Below, one piece after another: positions 22,721 to 34,382 of a stretch of DNA of 64,000 nucleotides; position 1 is the stretch's first letter; every line of letters begins with the position of its first letter. This stretch comes from Jaapia argillacea MUCL 33604 (lineage: Eukaryota > Basidiomycota > Agaricomycetes > Jaapiales > Jaapiaceae): the NCBI GenBank assembly GCA_000697665.1, contig KL197710.1, positions 2,269,036 through 2,333,035 on the forward strand, written 5' to 3'. Position numbers and translations under genes: made by a program. A model generated the notes under the pieces. That model was not told the DNA's origin. It saw only the letters and a program-made list of their open reading frames with translations, and made no database searches.

Positions 22721-23394
22721 CTATCCATCTTCGTCTGCTACGTCTCGATCTTTTCGCCATGCCTCAATCCATTGCACGATCCGCGCGACATTCGATTCTA
22801 AGTCTTCTGTACCTTCACTCTGCAGTTCGACCACAATTTCGGACTCATATGAGGAGCGTGCTTCTTCTAACACTACCTGCATGATCTCGGCCTCGTTGTT
22901 TTCTTGAATCTTTTTGAGAGGGTAGCCGCTGTACGTCGCCAAGTGTTCAGTTCAACTCCACAGCGACTCAGGTGTCACTCACCGATTTTCTAATCGCTCC
23001 CATAGCTTCGTGTGATCACACCTCAGTACGACGACAAGATCAGCCCACCTCTCAGGGAAGATCTCGCAAGTATGCCAGTCCAGGATAACACCCCCTGCGG
23101 ACGCTAGAGGCTCCAGCTCATCGAGCAGCTATACGCTTGTACCCGTCATGAGTAAATCACTCCAAGAGCCCAAATGGATTCCCTCACCTTATCTTCGTCA
23201 ACTTCATAGCTCTGCCAATCCTGGTCAAAGGTCTCATATAATCCCTTCTCCTTCACCCATTCACCAACGTTGATGTGCTTCAGAGGGACAGGTGATTCCT
23301 GTGCTAGTAGTTGGGCATGCGTGGATTTGCCGACACCCGGTGTGCCTGTGATGATGATGGTGGGAGATGATTTTGGTGGGCTGTCCAAGGACAT
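22721..23394 (-). CDS. FAP7: Adenylate kinase-like ribosome assembly NTPase Fap7/AK6 (hCINAP)
   Basis: Fap7 helps mature the 40S ribosomal subunit (20S pre-rRNA cleavage with Rps14) and has adenylate kinase/ATPase activity. The start is MSLDSPPKSSPTIIITGTPG at 23394, with the P-loop GTPGVGKST at residues about 16-24. Next come PLKHINVGEWVKEKGLYETF and DWQSYEVDEDK; after an intron, LLDELEPL, GGVILDWHTCEIFPERWADL and VVLRCDHTKLWERLENR; after a second intron, GYPLKKIQENNEAEIMQVVL and the helical tail ending VADEDG. These match the AK6 NMP-binding, lid and core regions in order, and the length of about 185 residues fits. The gene lies tail to tail with the DUF7726-like gene, with 82 bp between the stops. 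Confidence 0.93.
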
Positions 23395-23912
23395 CCTGTA
23401 TGTTCCGAAATGCAGGGATGACCAGAAGTATCCGTCACTGGATTGACACTGAACCAATGAAAACTGTTTGCAAGTCGGAAAGAAAGCCTTGCCTATCTTC
23501 CCGAAAAGGCAACCAGCGAAAAGTTGGGCGACACATGGGGGCACACAGAGAACTAGTCCACAAATTTGTATTTGCCTGTCACCAACCGTTCGCCAAATCC
23601 TATGTAATTATTATTCAAACCGTCTCCTTGGGAGGGAGATGGTTTGTTGGAGCGTATGAGGCAGAATGTGGGGGATGAAATGGAGCCATTAAATGCCCCA
23701 CCGCGTGGTATGGGATCCAAATAAGGTGTAATGAGATTGGCTTCGTAAAGGAGTCGTAAGTCCAAACCGTTCGGTCTAGGACTGCCCTCTTGTCATGCAA
23801 TTCGGGCTCCGTTGTGGCAGGGAGGCGCCGCCTTGTTCTCCTAATGTTTCTCTCTGAGGACTGTCTCTAGTTTTTCCTCTCCCGTTGCTGGTGGCCTATC
23901 CAAGTGCTTGAG
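23395..23912. promoter_or_regulatory. Divergent promoter region
   Basis: This 518-bp gap separates the divergent FAP7 and second 7TM genes. No motif stands out and no conserved coding frame is visible. Confidence 0.4.
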
Positions 23913-26192
23913 ATGAGTCCGAGGCCACAGCTGCCTTCCGACCCACCGTCGCTGTTCTCCACCGGGACTGGATCACCTACCGGTTCCGCCCTCACCTTAT
24001 CATCTCCCAATATCCCCCTGGCGACTTCTTCAGGAAGCGCCTCCTCCTCTGCTGTGTCGGCAACGATTACGGCCTCGCCAATATGTTGCGGTCCCCCTCA
24101 ACCCTCTCCCTTGGTCGTCGAATTCGCCACGGCTCTGACAATATCTGATTACTCTCATTACTACCCTAATATCCCACCTGCCTCATTCACACCTTCATAC
24201 GAAGTTCTTGGAGATGGTTCACTCCTCAGTGCACCACTATTGGCGGACATACAGAGAATGCAGAGCAGTTTGGTCTGCCTTGGAGCCTTGTTTCTGTTGT
24301 TTCTGAGGAATGTGGTCGTTACCGTCGACTATATTCGGAGAGGACATGTGAAGCGCAAGCATCTCTTCTACGTTGTCCTCGCCAGCCAGCTGCTTGGACC
24401 GCCGGCATTCCTTTCCTTAATCATTCCTTACTTTCGCTCAGTGAACTGCAAGATGTGTGTCCCTTTCCTTTCCATCTGTTCTAATCTCTCACTATCTCTA
24501 TCCCAGCATGAATTCCCTCGTGGTAGCTTTCGTTGAATCTTCGCATTCCCTATTGGTACGTGTTTTGAACTCATATGTGACGCACAGGTTCGACTCCTAT
24601 ATAGATAACCGGAGTCCTCGGTGTCAAAGCTTATCGATGTCTGAATAACTCTCGTGCCGTTCTGGTTGTATTATCTATATTCCAGGCGTGCTCTGTGGTC
24701 GTTTCCAGTTTCCACATTGCACGCCTCCAGGCCGTCCGAGAACTTGCTGGTATGTGAATCTATATTTTGGATGGCTCAACCTGACCATACCTCAGGTGGA
24801 TGTGGCACGACCTCCGCGAGACGACTGCAAATCTTGGCCTACTTCATTTATTTTGTAGAAGCCTTATTCATATCCTGCTGTTGTCAGTCTGTCAACAGCT
24901 GCGTCACTCGTGCGCTATTGACGTATCACTTTTAGTTTTCCGTGCGATCTGGAAGGCCTCTCGTGCTCCCGCTTCTCAAGGCAGACTTACTCTCGGACCT
25001 TCCACGGCCAACCCTCGCGAGGCACCGCCCGACGAGGATGGACCGGAGTTAAGGATGTCGCGAAGAGGCTGGTGGGATTATGTTCCAGATGTTCCAAGCT
25101 CCACGGCACCCGACCCGTCCTATACTCTTGGCAGCGGTCACACCCAAAGCAGATTTCGCGACATGTGGGAGCGGTTTCGATCAATATTCTCCAGTTCTGA
25201 GCTTCCACCGAGCTTCGCGTTCCAAAGGAAGTCGTCGATTCCTGGTCCTTACCCAATCCCACAACCTCCACGGACCCCAATCCCCAGGCAAGGACTCACC
25301 CCTCCAAATGCGATACACCCTGAACAACCGTCTTCGAATCCCCATCGATTTGCCAAATTGATTCCTCGTATGCGTTTGTTTCAAGCTGTCATGCGCGACG
25401 AAGTGCGTTTTCCAGAAATTTCCACTCAGTGCTCCGAGCCTGAACTTTATCCCTTCCAGCTATGTTATACTGCCTTTATTACTTTGAGTTGTGCTACGTC
25501 TGTCATTCTTGACGTGATCGGCACGCGTTTCGGGAACGTATGGGGGCCCAATGGATGGATCGTCCTCAACTGTAAGTATTGAGTCGCTATACTCCCCTCT
25601 TGACCCCTTTGGTACTCACTCCTCATCAGGGGCCTTGATGTCTCTCTTGGTTGTGCATAGTTTTGGTCGAGTCGTTCGACGTCACGAGCGTGAGGCAATC
25701 CTCATGCACCCAGCATCTTGGGATCGTGTGTTACGCAACGAAAGATCTGTTCAACAAATCCTCTGTGAGGACCGTCAGGATCGCTGGAGGCGAGCCGACT
25801 CAGTGCAATGCGGTCGCCGTCCAGCCCGCCAAACTGCGTTGCGCTTCGATTCATACCCTGACTCGCTCGCCTGTACGAAGGAGGCTGAGGTCCCTGCTGA
25901 AGAGCCGGCGCCATTCCCATGGGACGACCTTTCGGGGTCGCTTCTGTCAGTCAGCACCTCGAAAACGCGAGCGGGAGAAACACGAGATTCACCGAAAGCG
26001 TCTCAGTTCCAAGCCAAAGAACCTCCTTCCCCTCACGAGATGTTGGAGCCCACCTCACTTGATAGGAGAGATAGCACCGGATCCAGAGCACGGACACTTT
26101 CGTCCACCCCGACTGCTGTAGGACGACCTAGTCAGGAGTCGCCATCATATCGGACACGTAGAAATTCACTAGGGCATGATTGTGTATCGTAG
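23913..26192 (+). CDS. Predicted seven-transmembrane protein, unrecognised family
   Basis: The ATG at 23913 (MSPRPQLPSDPPSLFSTGTG) opens a Ser/Thr-rich N-terminal domain that may be extracellular. Hydrophobic segments follow: SLVCLGALFLLFLRNVVVTV, LFYVVLASQLLGPPAFLSLI, MNSLVVAFVESSHSLL with ITGVLGVKAY, VLVVLSIFQACSVVVSSFHI, QILAYFIYFVEALFISCCCQ, FQLCYTAFITLSCATSVILD and GALMSLLVVHSFGRVV, seven in all. A long hydrophilic loop rich in Pro and Ser separates the fifth and sixth. The C-terminal tail, about 150 residues with KTR and RRNSLGHD motifs, ends at 26190-26192. Splicing near 24890-24960 is uncertain: the frame that best keeps the fifth segment must be joined to the frame of the loop. The layout differs from the 6.3-9.3 kb protein and I cannot show they are related. 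Confidence 0.6.
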
Positions 26193-26308
26193 ATTCTCGT
26201 ACCATGTATCCTACCATTATATTTCCATCCTTTTGTATCGTAAGTACTTATACGTCGTGACAACGTGACTAACCCGTGACGCTATCCTCCATCCTCCTCC
26301 ATCCCAGC

Positions 26309-27262
26309 ATGAATGAATCGGATGATGAACTCGTAACTGTGCTACCTGTGCACTTCTCCACTGTACATACGCCGAATGTTCACATCCATCAGTATCCATT
26401 ACTCACTCGCCCTCTACAAGTCCCCCCTTCCGCCCAAGCTTCTGGGAAACGCATCCGCGCTCGTGTAAAGCCAAGTGTACGGAGATTTGAGGTCCATGTT
26501 CCTGTAGATACTCGGCCAGAGGTTTGGAACAACGACAAAGCCAAGGAGTTAGGTGTTGCGAGGGCTGAGGATGACCGGGAGAAGAATCAAGAGAGTCAGA
26601 AGCTCAAGCTGAAGGAGGGAGAAACTCCACGGCTCAGCGAAGTTCGCCTCCGAAGCGAGCAAATTCCACAAAAAGGGTGTTATATGCTAGGCGTTGTGCG
26701 AGACGGTATGTATTTTAATGGTCGCAAACTCTCAAAAGGCATCGATGCTATTTCTTAGGACACCTGCAATTGCATCCAATCAGTGAAACACATCAGATGC
26801 GACCTACGTTAACCTACATCGACCTACTGACACGAAAAACAAAACGCTCTCGCTTTGGTGCCGATGGCGATTCTGACTCTGACGATGGGCCACCGCCTGA
26901 TCCCGACGAGGAACCCCCAGCACCCGTTCCCAAGAAGGAAAAGAAACCTGTTGGCGAGGCCAAGGAAATTCAAGTTGCTGCACGTCGAGGAGATGGTCCT
27001 CAGGCGTTGTCGGGGGGTTTATCAGCTGTTCGTCGAGAGATGTTGGTTGCCATCAGAGCTGAGGAAGATGAAAGGTGGGAGGATCTCGAGTATTGTGACG
27101 GAGATGTGCGTGTTCTTTTTCTTGCTATCTTCTTGTAGCTTATGCCATTTCTAGGATGTTGAGTCGGGCGTTGCGTTTGAGGCACTGTTTTCACAAAATC
27201 AGGAACCTCTCAAGTGTGAGACGGGCCTCGCAAACTTCCTTAGAGATATTCCTGGGCTGTAA
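26309..27262 (+). CDS. RPC37: RNA polymerase III subunit RPC5 (Rpc37/POLR3E-like)
   Basis: RPC5/Rpc37 forms a TFIIF-like dimer with Rpc53 on RNA polymerase III and acts in initiation and termination. The start MNESDDELVTVLPVHFSTVH then IHQYPLLTRPLQVPPS is the hallmark N terminus (acidic DDE, then the V-x-P-V strand and QYPL). The exon continues SGKRIRARVKPSVRRFEVHV. An intron near 26706-26759 joins GVVRD to GHLQLHPISETHQMRPTLTY, and then IDLLTRKTKRSRFGADGDSD. A second intron (27104 to about 27153) leads to VAFEALFSQNQEPLKCETGL and the stop at 27260-27262. The total of about 285 residues matches yeast Rpc37. Only 116 bp separate it from the preceding stop, with pyrimidine-rich sequence ending CCCAG just before the ATG, so a 5' UTR intron is possible. 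Confidence 0.88.
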
Positions 27263-27420
27263 TAACACGACCTGTACAACAAACCTTGTTCGGGTCCACC
27301 ATCAGATCCTCTCAGGCGCTGATCTTTGCCACTTCCATACCTTTGTGTGACCGTCACTCTGCGATCCTGATTCCTGATGGCATTCGCTGGCGCTCCCGAG
27401 CTTCCTCTTCCCGTCGCTCC

Positions 27421-30413
27421 ATGTCTCATAGTAGCGACACCGAATCTGAATCAGAGGACGACTCTGTTCTAAGCTTGGGCACCGCTGGCGTCGTCGGCTT
27501 CGGGACTGGCACTCCAGAACGTAGCCAACAAACTGTGTCTGTCGTAGGCGATCCTCGAGGAGGTGTCATAGACGCCATCATGACCTTGTCCAGTCTGGAT
27601 TTGAGCCTGCTTCGAGAAGTTGGGCATTTCATACACGTTTCAAACGCAGACGTTCACATACTGACTAGAGCGAGTCCTCCCACGAATCTATCCAACGGGC
27701 GTCTCAAGTCATACTGGACCATCTGGATGTCATAATTGGCGGGAACACTTTCCCCGATACAGATACAAGTACCTTGTTGGTGACATTTACTGAAATCGGT
27801 ACGCGTCTGGTCTCCTATCCATTCGAATCACTGACGGACTGGCGTGAAACATAGTCAATCACCAATTTATGCAACTTTTGTTTGAGTACCGTCGGATTTT
27901 TCGCTCGTTAGCGGCGACGAACCTGGCTTCTCGTGGAACCGCGTCATCCGTCGTAGTTTGCTGGGTTGATTTGATTATAGCCAAGCTCGCAGAAGCTATA
28001 CTTCTCCTTTCGGGAGGCCTAGAGTACCCGGACTTTGCTGCGGGCGGCCTGAATCAGCGGCGTGAAAGCAACGGCATCCGAGCAGCTTCTCAACTGCCAG
28101 GTAGCGTCACCCCATATGGCTCTCACACGGCATACCTTGAACCTTTTTCAGAGTCGTGGGCGGACATCATCCCTTTGATCGCATCTACGCTTGCGTCTCC
28201 TGCTGCCATCCGACTTGCCTTGTATCTTGTGTTCGGAGTTTACGTTATGGGACCACAATTGAAAGTAATTTCTCCCTGGAGTTCTGAAAGGTGAGGTTTA
28301 TCGCCCCTACCTTTGATTTTTTCCAAGTTACTCATAGAATCCAGTTGCAAGCCGTGCCAACTGATGAGCCACCTGGGGACACGTATTGATATGATGGCGG
28401 ATAGTCATGACCATTGGCAGAGCAATCACTCTCAGCAGGAAAAAGTATGCTTCGCTATGGCTGTCGTGTTGTTCTCTGTGAGTACGGTCTGTCGGAGGAA
28501 GAGTCGAGTGTTCAATCGATTTTCAGGCGGCTGATCTCGCGAAGAATGAGCACAATGATGATTCCCTTGAACCCTTTTTGCCTCGCACCCTCTCCTCCGT
28601 CTCGCGTTTGATTCAGATAATTATACCTCTATCAGATAGTAATTCAGCCTTCGAACTAATCTCTCCCGTTACGGAATTGGACCATCCCCAAGCAATTTTA
28701 GTGCATTGGGGGGCCACTATGGCCTGGAGCTGGTCAACTTGGGCCGGTTGGGAGGGGCGAATACATAACACGCATTCGACCATCCATTTGGTGAGCTGCA
28801 CTTCCAAATTTACCTCGTTTGTGCTCAAACCTTCCAAGACTGCTACCTGGCTTTTTCACTTGCATACGTCGGGCCCCGACTCCTCGCGGGAGAAACTATG
28901 GCGACCTCATTTGCGACAAGCCCTACTCTTGGACGTCTCCGCCGCGGCGAAGTCCATCAATGTAGATCTTTGCTGCCCAAGTTACTGAATGACACTCACC
29001 AGAATTTCAGACTGTCCTTCAGCAGTTTGTGACCTTCCTGTCATTAAAGGACTCGACAAGTTTTCTCGGACCTGGTTGTCCACTACTCGATGTCCTCATG
29101 AAGTTGTTATGGTCAGCTGTGCAGCTCGCTGAGCCGGAGAAATCCACGGACCAGTCTCTGCGCTTGGATCTCTGTACCAGCCTCTTGAGCCTCTTTATCC
29201 TGCTCGGGAATGCCTCAATTGAAATCCATGCTGGTAAGCTGATCGAATACCATCTCTTTATTTCCGACCCTCTAACTCGAAGAAGTCAAGGATACGATCA
29301 TAGAGACGATGACTTTGATGGAACCAGAGACCATTAGTATGGCTCTAGAGAAGTGCAAGAATGATATGCCTTTCCATTTTGCCCTAAAGTTGGACGGATG
29401 TGAGTATTAGCTCGGCCAGACCTATCGCTACTGACGATTCTGGCTAGGCATCAAGGATTTCACCAGGTGTGTGACGAGGCCAATTTTCTGCTACAGACCT
29501 TGAACTTGATATTGTAGTCGGCTATCTGAGCATCTTGCAAATGGCTCGGTCTCTCAGAGCATTTTGTCCGAGTCCAGAATGCATCTTCACCTTCTGACTG
29601 TCATCTGGTACTCAGGCATCAAAGGGTGTCTCCATCGTCAGACAGTCACCAATTTTCTGGCCCCGCTCGTGGACTGGTCACTCTGCCAAAACATACATTA
29701 CTCTGCGCATCGGGAATTCCTCGCCTCACTTTTAACATCCCTCGCATTTTTGGAATCGACGAGAGCTGGTGCATCCGTTGCCGATGTTAGCAAACTCTGG
29801 GACGATGATGCTCTCTGGCGACTCGTTTTAGCTTCTAGGAAGCCGGACCTTTCAAAAGCTTGTAGGTGCTCACTCAACACCTGACATTCTTCATGGCTAA
29901 TGTGGTTTAATAGCTGCTCTGGCTCATTATGTTTCCGAAACGGCCAACCTAGAGACATGCGACCGTCTTTGCTTTGCCGAGGCTTGGGATTTTCTACGAG
30001 ATGTGCTATTGCTGATTCTAACCAATCACTTTTTGGGAGAGGAAGAACTGCTTGCCCTAACAGTGTCTCCCTCTATCTGCCGAGCTCTCTCCGTCCTTTT
30101 GGCTAATATCGACGCTGGTACAGGTGATTTATTCCGTTTCACCTAGGGACAGTCTAATCATCTCCGGACCAGCAAAGCACATAGTATCGTCCCCATGGAC
30201 TCTGACGCTCTGCGCTGAGCTGAGAAAGTTGGTACATACGGACACAGTGCAAACACCAACCTATCGATCCCGTCTCGGAGAGATTCTTCTTCCGATGGGC
30301 AAAACAGTCTTGCGACAGGCACGGTAGTTCACCACTTAGTTTTGAGCGCCTCCCTGATTCTGAAACGCAGATGTCCCAAATTCCCGGTGTCGACGGAGGC
30401 CCTAGATCAGTAA
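27421..30413 (+). CDS. Unrecognised large helical protein, many introns
   Basis: I do not recognise the family. The protein starts MSHSSDTESESEDDSVLSLG, then AIMTLSSLDLSLLREVGHFI; after a short intron, SSHESIQRASQVILDHLDVI. Further exons read FMQLLFEYRRIFRSLAATNL, VVVCWVDLIIAKLAEAILLL, SWADIIPLIASTLASPAAIR, TVLQQFVTFLSLKDSTSFLG, LDLCTSLLSLFILLGNASIE, LHLLTVIWYSGIKGCLHRQT and VLLLILTNHFLGEEELLALT. The stop I favour is at 30411-30413. About eleven introns are needed, several with clear GT/AG sites (for example the donor at about 28478 joining VVLFS to AADLAKNE). The helical, leucine-rich pattern suggests an armadillo-like solenoid, but this is only an impression. An alternative last splice would extend the C terminus by a few residues. 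Confidence 0.55.
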
Positions 30414-30604
30414 GCGATAGATAATTCATTCTCCCCCTGGATCCCTGACCTTGCCATTCCAGAAATTGCCAAAGGTGTCGAAACGATTGATACTATATCG
30501 CGATGGTTCCATATCAACACTTCTTGTCATTCCTATCGAACATGATGATTGACTCTTCATTTCCACTCGTACACTACGAGCACTCTAGAAATCCTCAGAA
30601 CTCA

Positions 30605-32032
30605 TCAAGGCGTTGTCGTTGGGCCAGCGTCCTCGACGTAAATCCCGCTGTAATAGATGTCTGACTCGGTGATCTGCTGGACAGTCCCATTCAAGGGTAA
30701 CCTCAAGGCGCCTACCCTCTCCCGTCAAGAAGGGCCTTGCGTGAGGGACGACAGACAGACTCACCCACGTGCCAATCAGTACCTCCACTTGTGCCCAGCG
30801 TCCCGGTATAAACCTTGGTGAGAGCACTGCTATTGGTAGAAACCCAAAGCCCTCCGGGAGATCCGGTCTCCAAAATGAAGTTGTACTTGATGACGAAGGA
30901 TGAGGAATGGGAGAGGTCGACACATCAAATCTACGCACCCATGTACCCTTGATTGGTGTAACTGACCAGACGCTGGCACCGCCCGTGATTAATTGTAGTG
31001 TATCGGACACACCGGTTTGTCCTGATGGCCGGGGTGATTAAATGAGTCTTCCGAGCTGTGCGAAATGACGACGTACCGGACAATGTCCCGTACTTGATGT
31101 CCGCAGTATGCTCTGTCTTTTCATGAGTACTGTAGTGACGGATAAACAAACTCAGGCCAGACTACCTTCCCAGAAAACAATCTATCGGATGGGTTGCAGG
31201 GTAAGAAGTAGAACCAAAAGCGACAAATGAAGGGAATCGACGGACCTGGTGCTCGTACGCCGGATCTAAGTTCAAGATGCGGCAATCAGCAACTGGCTGA
31301 GGTGCAATGAATCACAAACTTACTTGGCGGGTTCACCGTCGGAATTTGGAGGGAGACGTGGAAATACCTACAGACAGAGTGCCAAACGGATACAGTTAGA
31401 CTCCAATCAGTCGAGCACAGAATGTGGCGCACAGATGTCCAGTCAGGGCATTGGTAGTCTGAGGCAAGATCTCCGTCCTAAGCATATCCCCTCCATTCCA
31501 AATTGAAGTGGAGTTGATCTTGACTTTGACACCTTGCTTCTCAGCAGTGGCTAGAATGCAAAAGATCACGAACGGTACATGACGTGGCCAGACAAGACAG
31601 GACAGCGGGGATACAGATCAAGAACGTACTGGAGGGGTTCTTGTACGTGCTGCCGAGAGTAAGCCACGACGACGCCGTCTCTCCCTGGGGGAATATAGGT
31701 AGGATAAGGAAGTAGAAGGTCTCGGGAAGGATCTTACTTGTAGATTTCCCTGCACACGGAGTGTAAGCTGCGAAGCCGAGGGTAACGTTCATGACGGAAC
31801 TCACGTAAATGTAAGTTTGGTATGCTCCCGTCTGATTATTCCAGCTCCAGTAATTGAAGTCGGCAGCTGTCCTGGATCATAGCAAACGGTCAGGAAACAG
31901 AATGGAGTCATATCGAATATGATAACATCAATGCTCCACATTAACTTACGAATAGTTATTGAAACGCCCGTCCCACAGAACAGTGGCGGACGCGATGGAA
32001 GCCAAAACAAGGAGAGCGAGGATCTGTATCAT
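30605..32032 (-). CDS. Secreted GH131 family beta-glucanase
   Basis: GH131 enzymes cleave beta-1,3/1,6- and beta-1,4-glucans and are common in wood- and plant-associated basidiomycetes. The start MIQILALLVLASIASA at 32032 is a signal peptide; TVLWDGRFNNYS follows. Exons joined in order give ADFNYWSWNNQTGAYQTYIY, SSWLTLGSTYKNPSS, AEKQGVKVKINSTSIWNGGD, MLRTEILPQTTNALTG, EHQ plus IVFWEEHTADIKYGTLSG, LQLITGGASVWSVTPIKGTW, YNFILETGSPGGLWVSTNSS and DWHVGALRLPLNGTVQQI, ending YYSGIYVEDAGPTTTP. The WDGRFN, WSW, LRTE, HQI and DWHVGxLRLP landmarks are in family order. About ten introns are needed, some bounding exons under 30 bp. It is about 240 residues with no extra carbohydrate-binding module, and lies tail to tail with the preceding gene. 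Confidence 0.85.
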
Positions 32033-33017
32033 TTCGCAAGCTGGGAAGACAGCATTCTCATTGCCCACAATTTATAGCTTTGGCAATGATAATTCCTCAT
32101 CGCGAAGGGCAAACAGCTCATGGTCATGCATAGTTCGTTGAGAACCGACGACTACCCGTATATGAGCAGCAGCTGCAGTAGCACTCCGAAGGGTTAATCG
32201 TCGGTCCGAAATCCTGCCGTTATGGGAAAGGTGAAGCGAATCGCCTCCGGAAAACAGACGTCGCCGCAGAAGAAACGTTCCTTGCTCTCGACCGCGAAGA
32301 AGTGGTGCATTTTGTACCTGTGATTGGGCAGTCGGACCAAAGTTCCCTTCAGCACTTGGCCGGGGAGTCAATGCCCCGATTCTGGTCGGCGGCACGGATC
32401 GAAGACTTGACCATGCTTGGGACATGATCGAAATGGGAGGCACAACTTGCCGTTATGTCGGTAAGTTGTACCTTTGATAGTAGAGCAATCGGATAATGGG
32501 GTACCCCGTAAGAAGTAGGTCGAGACAGGTAGCGGCAGATGATAGAGCCCGAAACAATTGAAACCCAAGGCCATTCTACTGCCATTCTTCTCTGTATGGC
32601 AGAGCTCCATGCAAAGAACGGTAGATTCCCGAGAGGATGTAAGCATTGCCATCAAACGTCAGATGGGGGAAAGGCGCTCCAACAGAAACGTCAGAGAATA
32701 GTGGAAGCTTATCATCAGGTGAGCAGCAGGTCAAGGACCCATAAAGGAGGGGTAAAGGACGGTTATCGGTAGCTCCTGAACCAGTGCTGAATCTCGAGGG
32801 TACAAAGATCAAAGCAAGTGGGAGCTAGTCAGAGCGGAACTCGGAGGCGAGCACAGACTCAAGGTGATCAAGGTAAAACGTGCTGATTGATTCAGTTTAT
32901 ATTTATCACTGACATTGTTGTGCTGCTTACTCTCCTCAGAAACTCACCGCATTCCTCCGTCTTTCTCTCAGCCCTCCTCGGTAATTTGCAACACCGCACT
33001 CGTTTCAAAACCAAATA
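32033..33017. promoter_or_regulatory. Divergent promoter region of the GH131 gene and a disordered-protein gene
   Basis: This 985-bp gap lies between divergent starts. Short open frames on both strands (for example 32072-32443 minus) show no conserved motif. I see no convincing regulatory site. Confidence 0.4.
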
Positions 33018-34382
33018 ATGTCTATTGTCGTCTCTTCCCCACAACCTCTCGCAGCCTGCCGTCGAAGGTCTCAGTCAGCCTCGACACCATCTCCTTCACC
33101 CGTCCCCGAATTAATGACAAACGATCCATGGCGATGTTCAACCAAAAGAGCGCATCCCCATCAACCCTTCAGTCCTTCGTATCGCGAGGGTTCACCCGCA
33201 GGTGCCCCGCAGAAGTGGGATGTGGATATGTGGCGGAGAGGGAAGAGAGCTAGGAAAGATTTGTCTGTGAGCCCGAATACCCGGTTGATATACATGCCAC
33301 ATCCTGATATACTCCCATCTGTTAAGCCCCCCTATGCTCCCGCAGACGACAAGCCCTTCCGAATGTCTCCTAGGAGATTATCCCTGGGCCCGGCCTCATC
33401 CATCCCAACTCGATCCCCTCCGCCAACTCCTCTACTTCCTTCAAATTCATCCGCATTCAACCTCTTCCCAGATCGTCATCGTAGCTCACGAGTCACCAGG
33501 CATACCGTCGGCTCCCCAGACCCCCAGTCATCACCTCCATCCTCCGAACTGAGTCGCGCTAATCCCGATGACGCCGATCTTGGGCGTTTGCGGTCGGATG
33601 CTTTCTGGGAGTTACGAAAGACTATTGCGGAAAGAGATGAAGGGTTCGTTAGGCGGATGAGGGATTGGGAAGAGTCGAGGTCGAGGTCAAATCTTCAAAA
33701 TAGTACTGGGAGCGGGGGAGTCCGTCGTCGGACGAGAGGAACCCTTGAAAGAGGTCGACGTCGTCCGTCATCGCATTACGGATTCCATTTCAAAGAGGAT
33801 GAAGACGACGTCATTTTCATTGAGGATACATCCATAGCCATGGGTTCTCCGAGTAGTAACAAGAAGAGGGCACTCTCGCTCGGAGACATGGAGCTAGATC
33901 CATTCCCGGGACTCATCCACCCACAAAGTCAGTGTCCTGTCCCATCCCCTCCGCCTCCAGGCAACATGGAAGAAGAGAGCGAGTGGTGTTCATCTCCCGT
34001 TGATACCTCCATATCGGGACCGTCAGGCTACTCTTCGGACGATGATTTGGCCGATTCTCGCTCCCAGGACCAGTTACAGGACCGATGTCTATTCGCTTCT
34101 TCTGTCTTCCATCCCACCCTCACGACCGCATATACTCCGGCCCTATCTCACACAGAATCCACCAACTCTTCTCTCGTATCGTTGCCCTTGCCACCGCCCT
34201 TACACTTGCCTTCGCAACCCGGTCCCATATCATCGGCTGCTGCTCGTTCCGAAAAAGCGATCGCGGCACTGAGCTTGGCTTTGGCGAACGGAGGAGCCAG
34301 TTTGAATGATTATGAAGCCTTGAGAGCGTTACAAGGAGTTAGCGTTATGGACGCTTGTGAAGTTGGAGAGATGTGGGATTAA
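33018..34382 (+). CDS. Unrecognised disordered basic protein, intronless
   Basis: A single open exon of 454 residues starts MSIVVSSPQPLAACRRRSQS at 33018. I do not recognise a family. The N-terminal third is Ser/Pro-rich with RRGKRARKDLS, a possible nuclear localisation signal. A short charged segment (SDAFWELRKTIAERDEGFVR then RMRDWEESRSR) could be a conserved helix. An acidic patch (FKEDEDDVIFIEDTS) and a Ser/Pro linker follow. The C terminus has a better ordered stretch, ARSEKAIAALSLALANGGAS then NDYEALRALQGVSVMDACEV, predicted helical and likely the most conserved part. Absence of introns is unusual beside its neighbours. Function unknown; a nuclear regulator is one possibility. Confidence 0.65.
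   Translation: MSIVVSSPQPLAACRRRSQSASTPSPSPVPELMTNDPWRCSTKRAHPHQPFSPSYREGSPAGAPQKWDVDMWRRGKRARKDLSVSPNTRLIYMPHPDILPSVKPPYAPADDKPFRMSPRRLSLGPASSIPTRSPPPTPLLPSNSSAFNLFPDRHRSSRVTRHTVGSPDPQSSPPSSELSRANPDDADLGRLRSDAFWELRKTIAERDEGFVRRMRDWEESRSRSNLQNSTGSGGVRRRTRGTLERGRRRPSSHYGFHFKEDEDDVIFIEDTSIAMGSPSSNKKRALSLGDMELDPFPGLIHPQSQCPVPSPPPPGNMEEESEWCSSPVDTSISGPSGYSSDDDLADSRSQDQLQDRCLFASSVFHPTLTTAYTPALSHTESTNSSLVSLPLPPPLHLPSQPGPISSAAARSEKAIAALSLALANGGASLNDYEALRALQGVSVMDACEVGEMWD

Noticed and set aside
24590-24620. tRNA-like GGTTCGACTCC
   Set aside because: No acceptor stem or anticodon arm can be folded around it, and it lies in an intron of a coding gene. The same holds for GTTCGAGTCCCC near 2200.
32072-32655. 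Minus-strand open frames upstream of the GH131 gene
   Set aside because: Starts are mostly non-ATG, no motif or splice pattern links them, and they sit in a divergent promoter.
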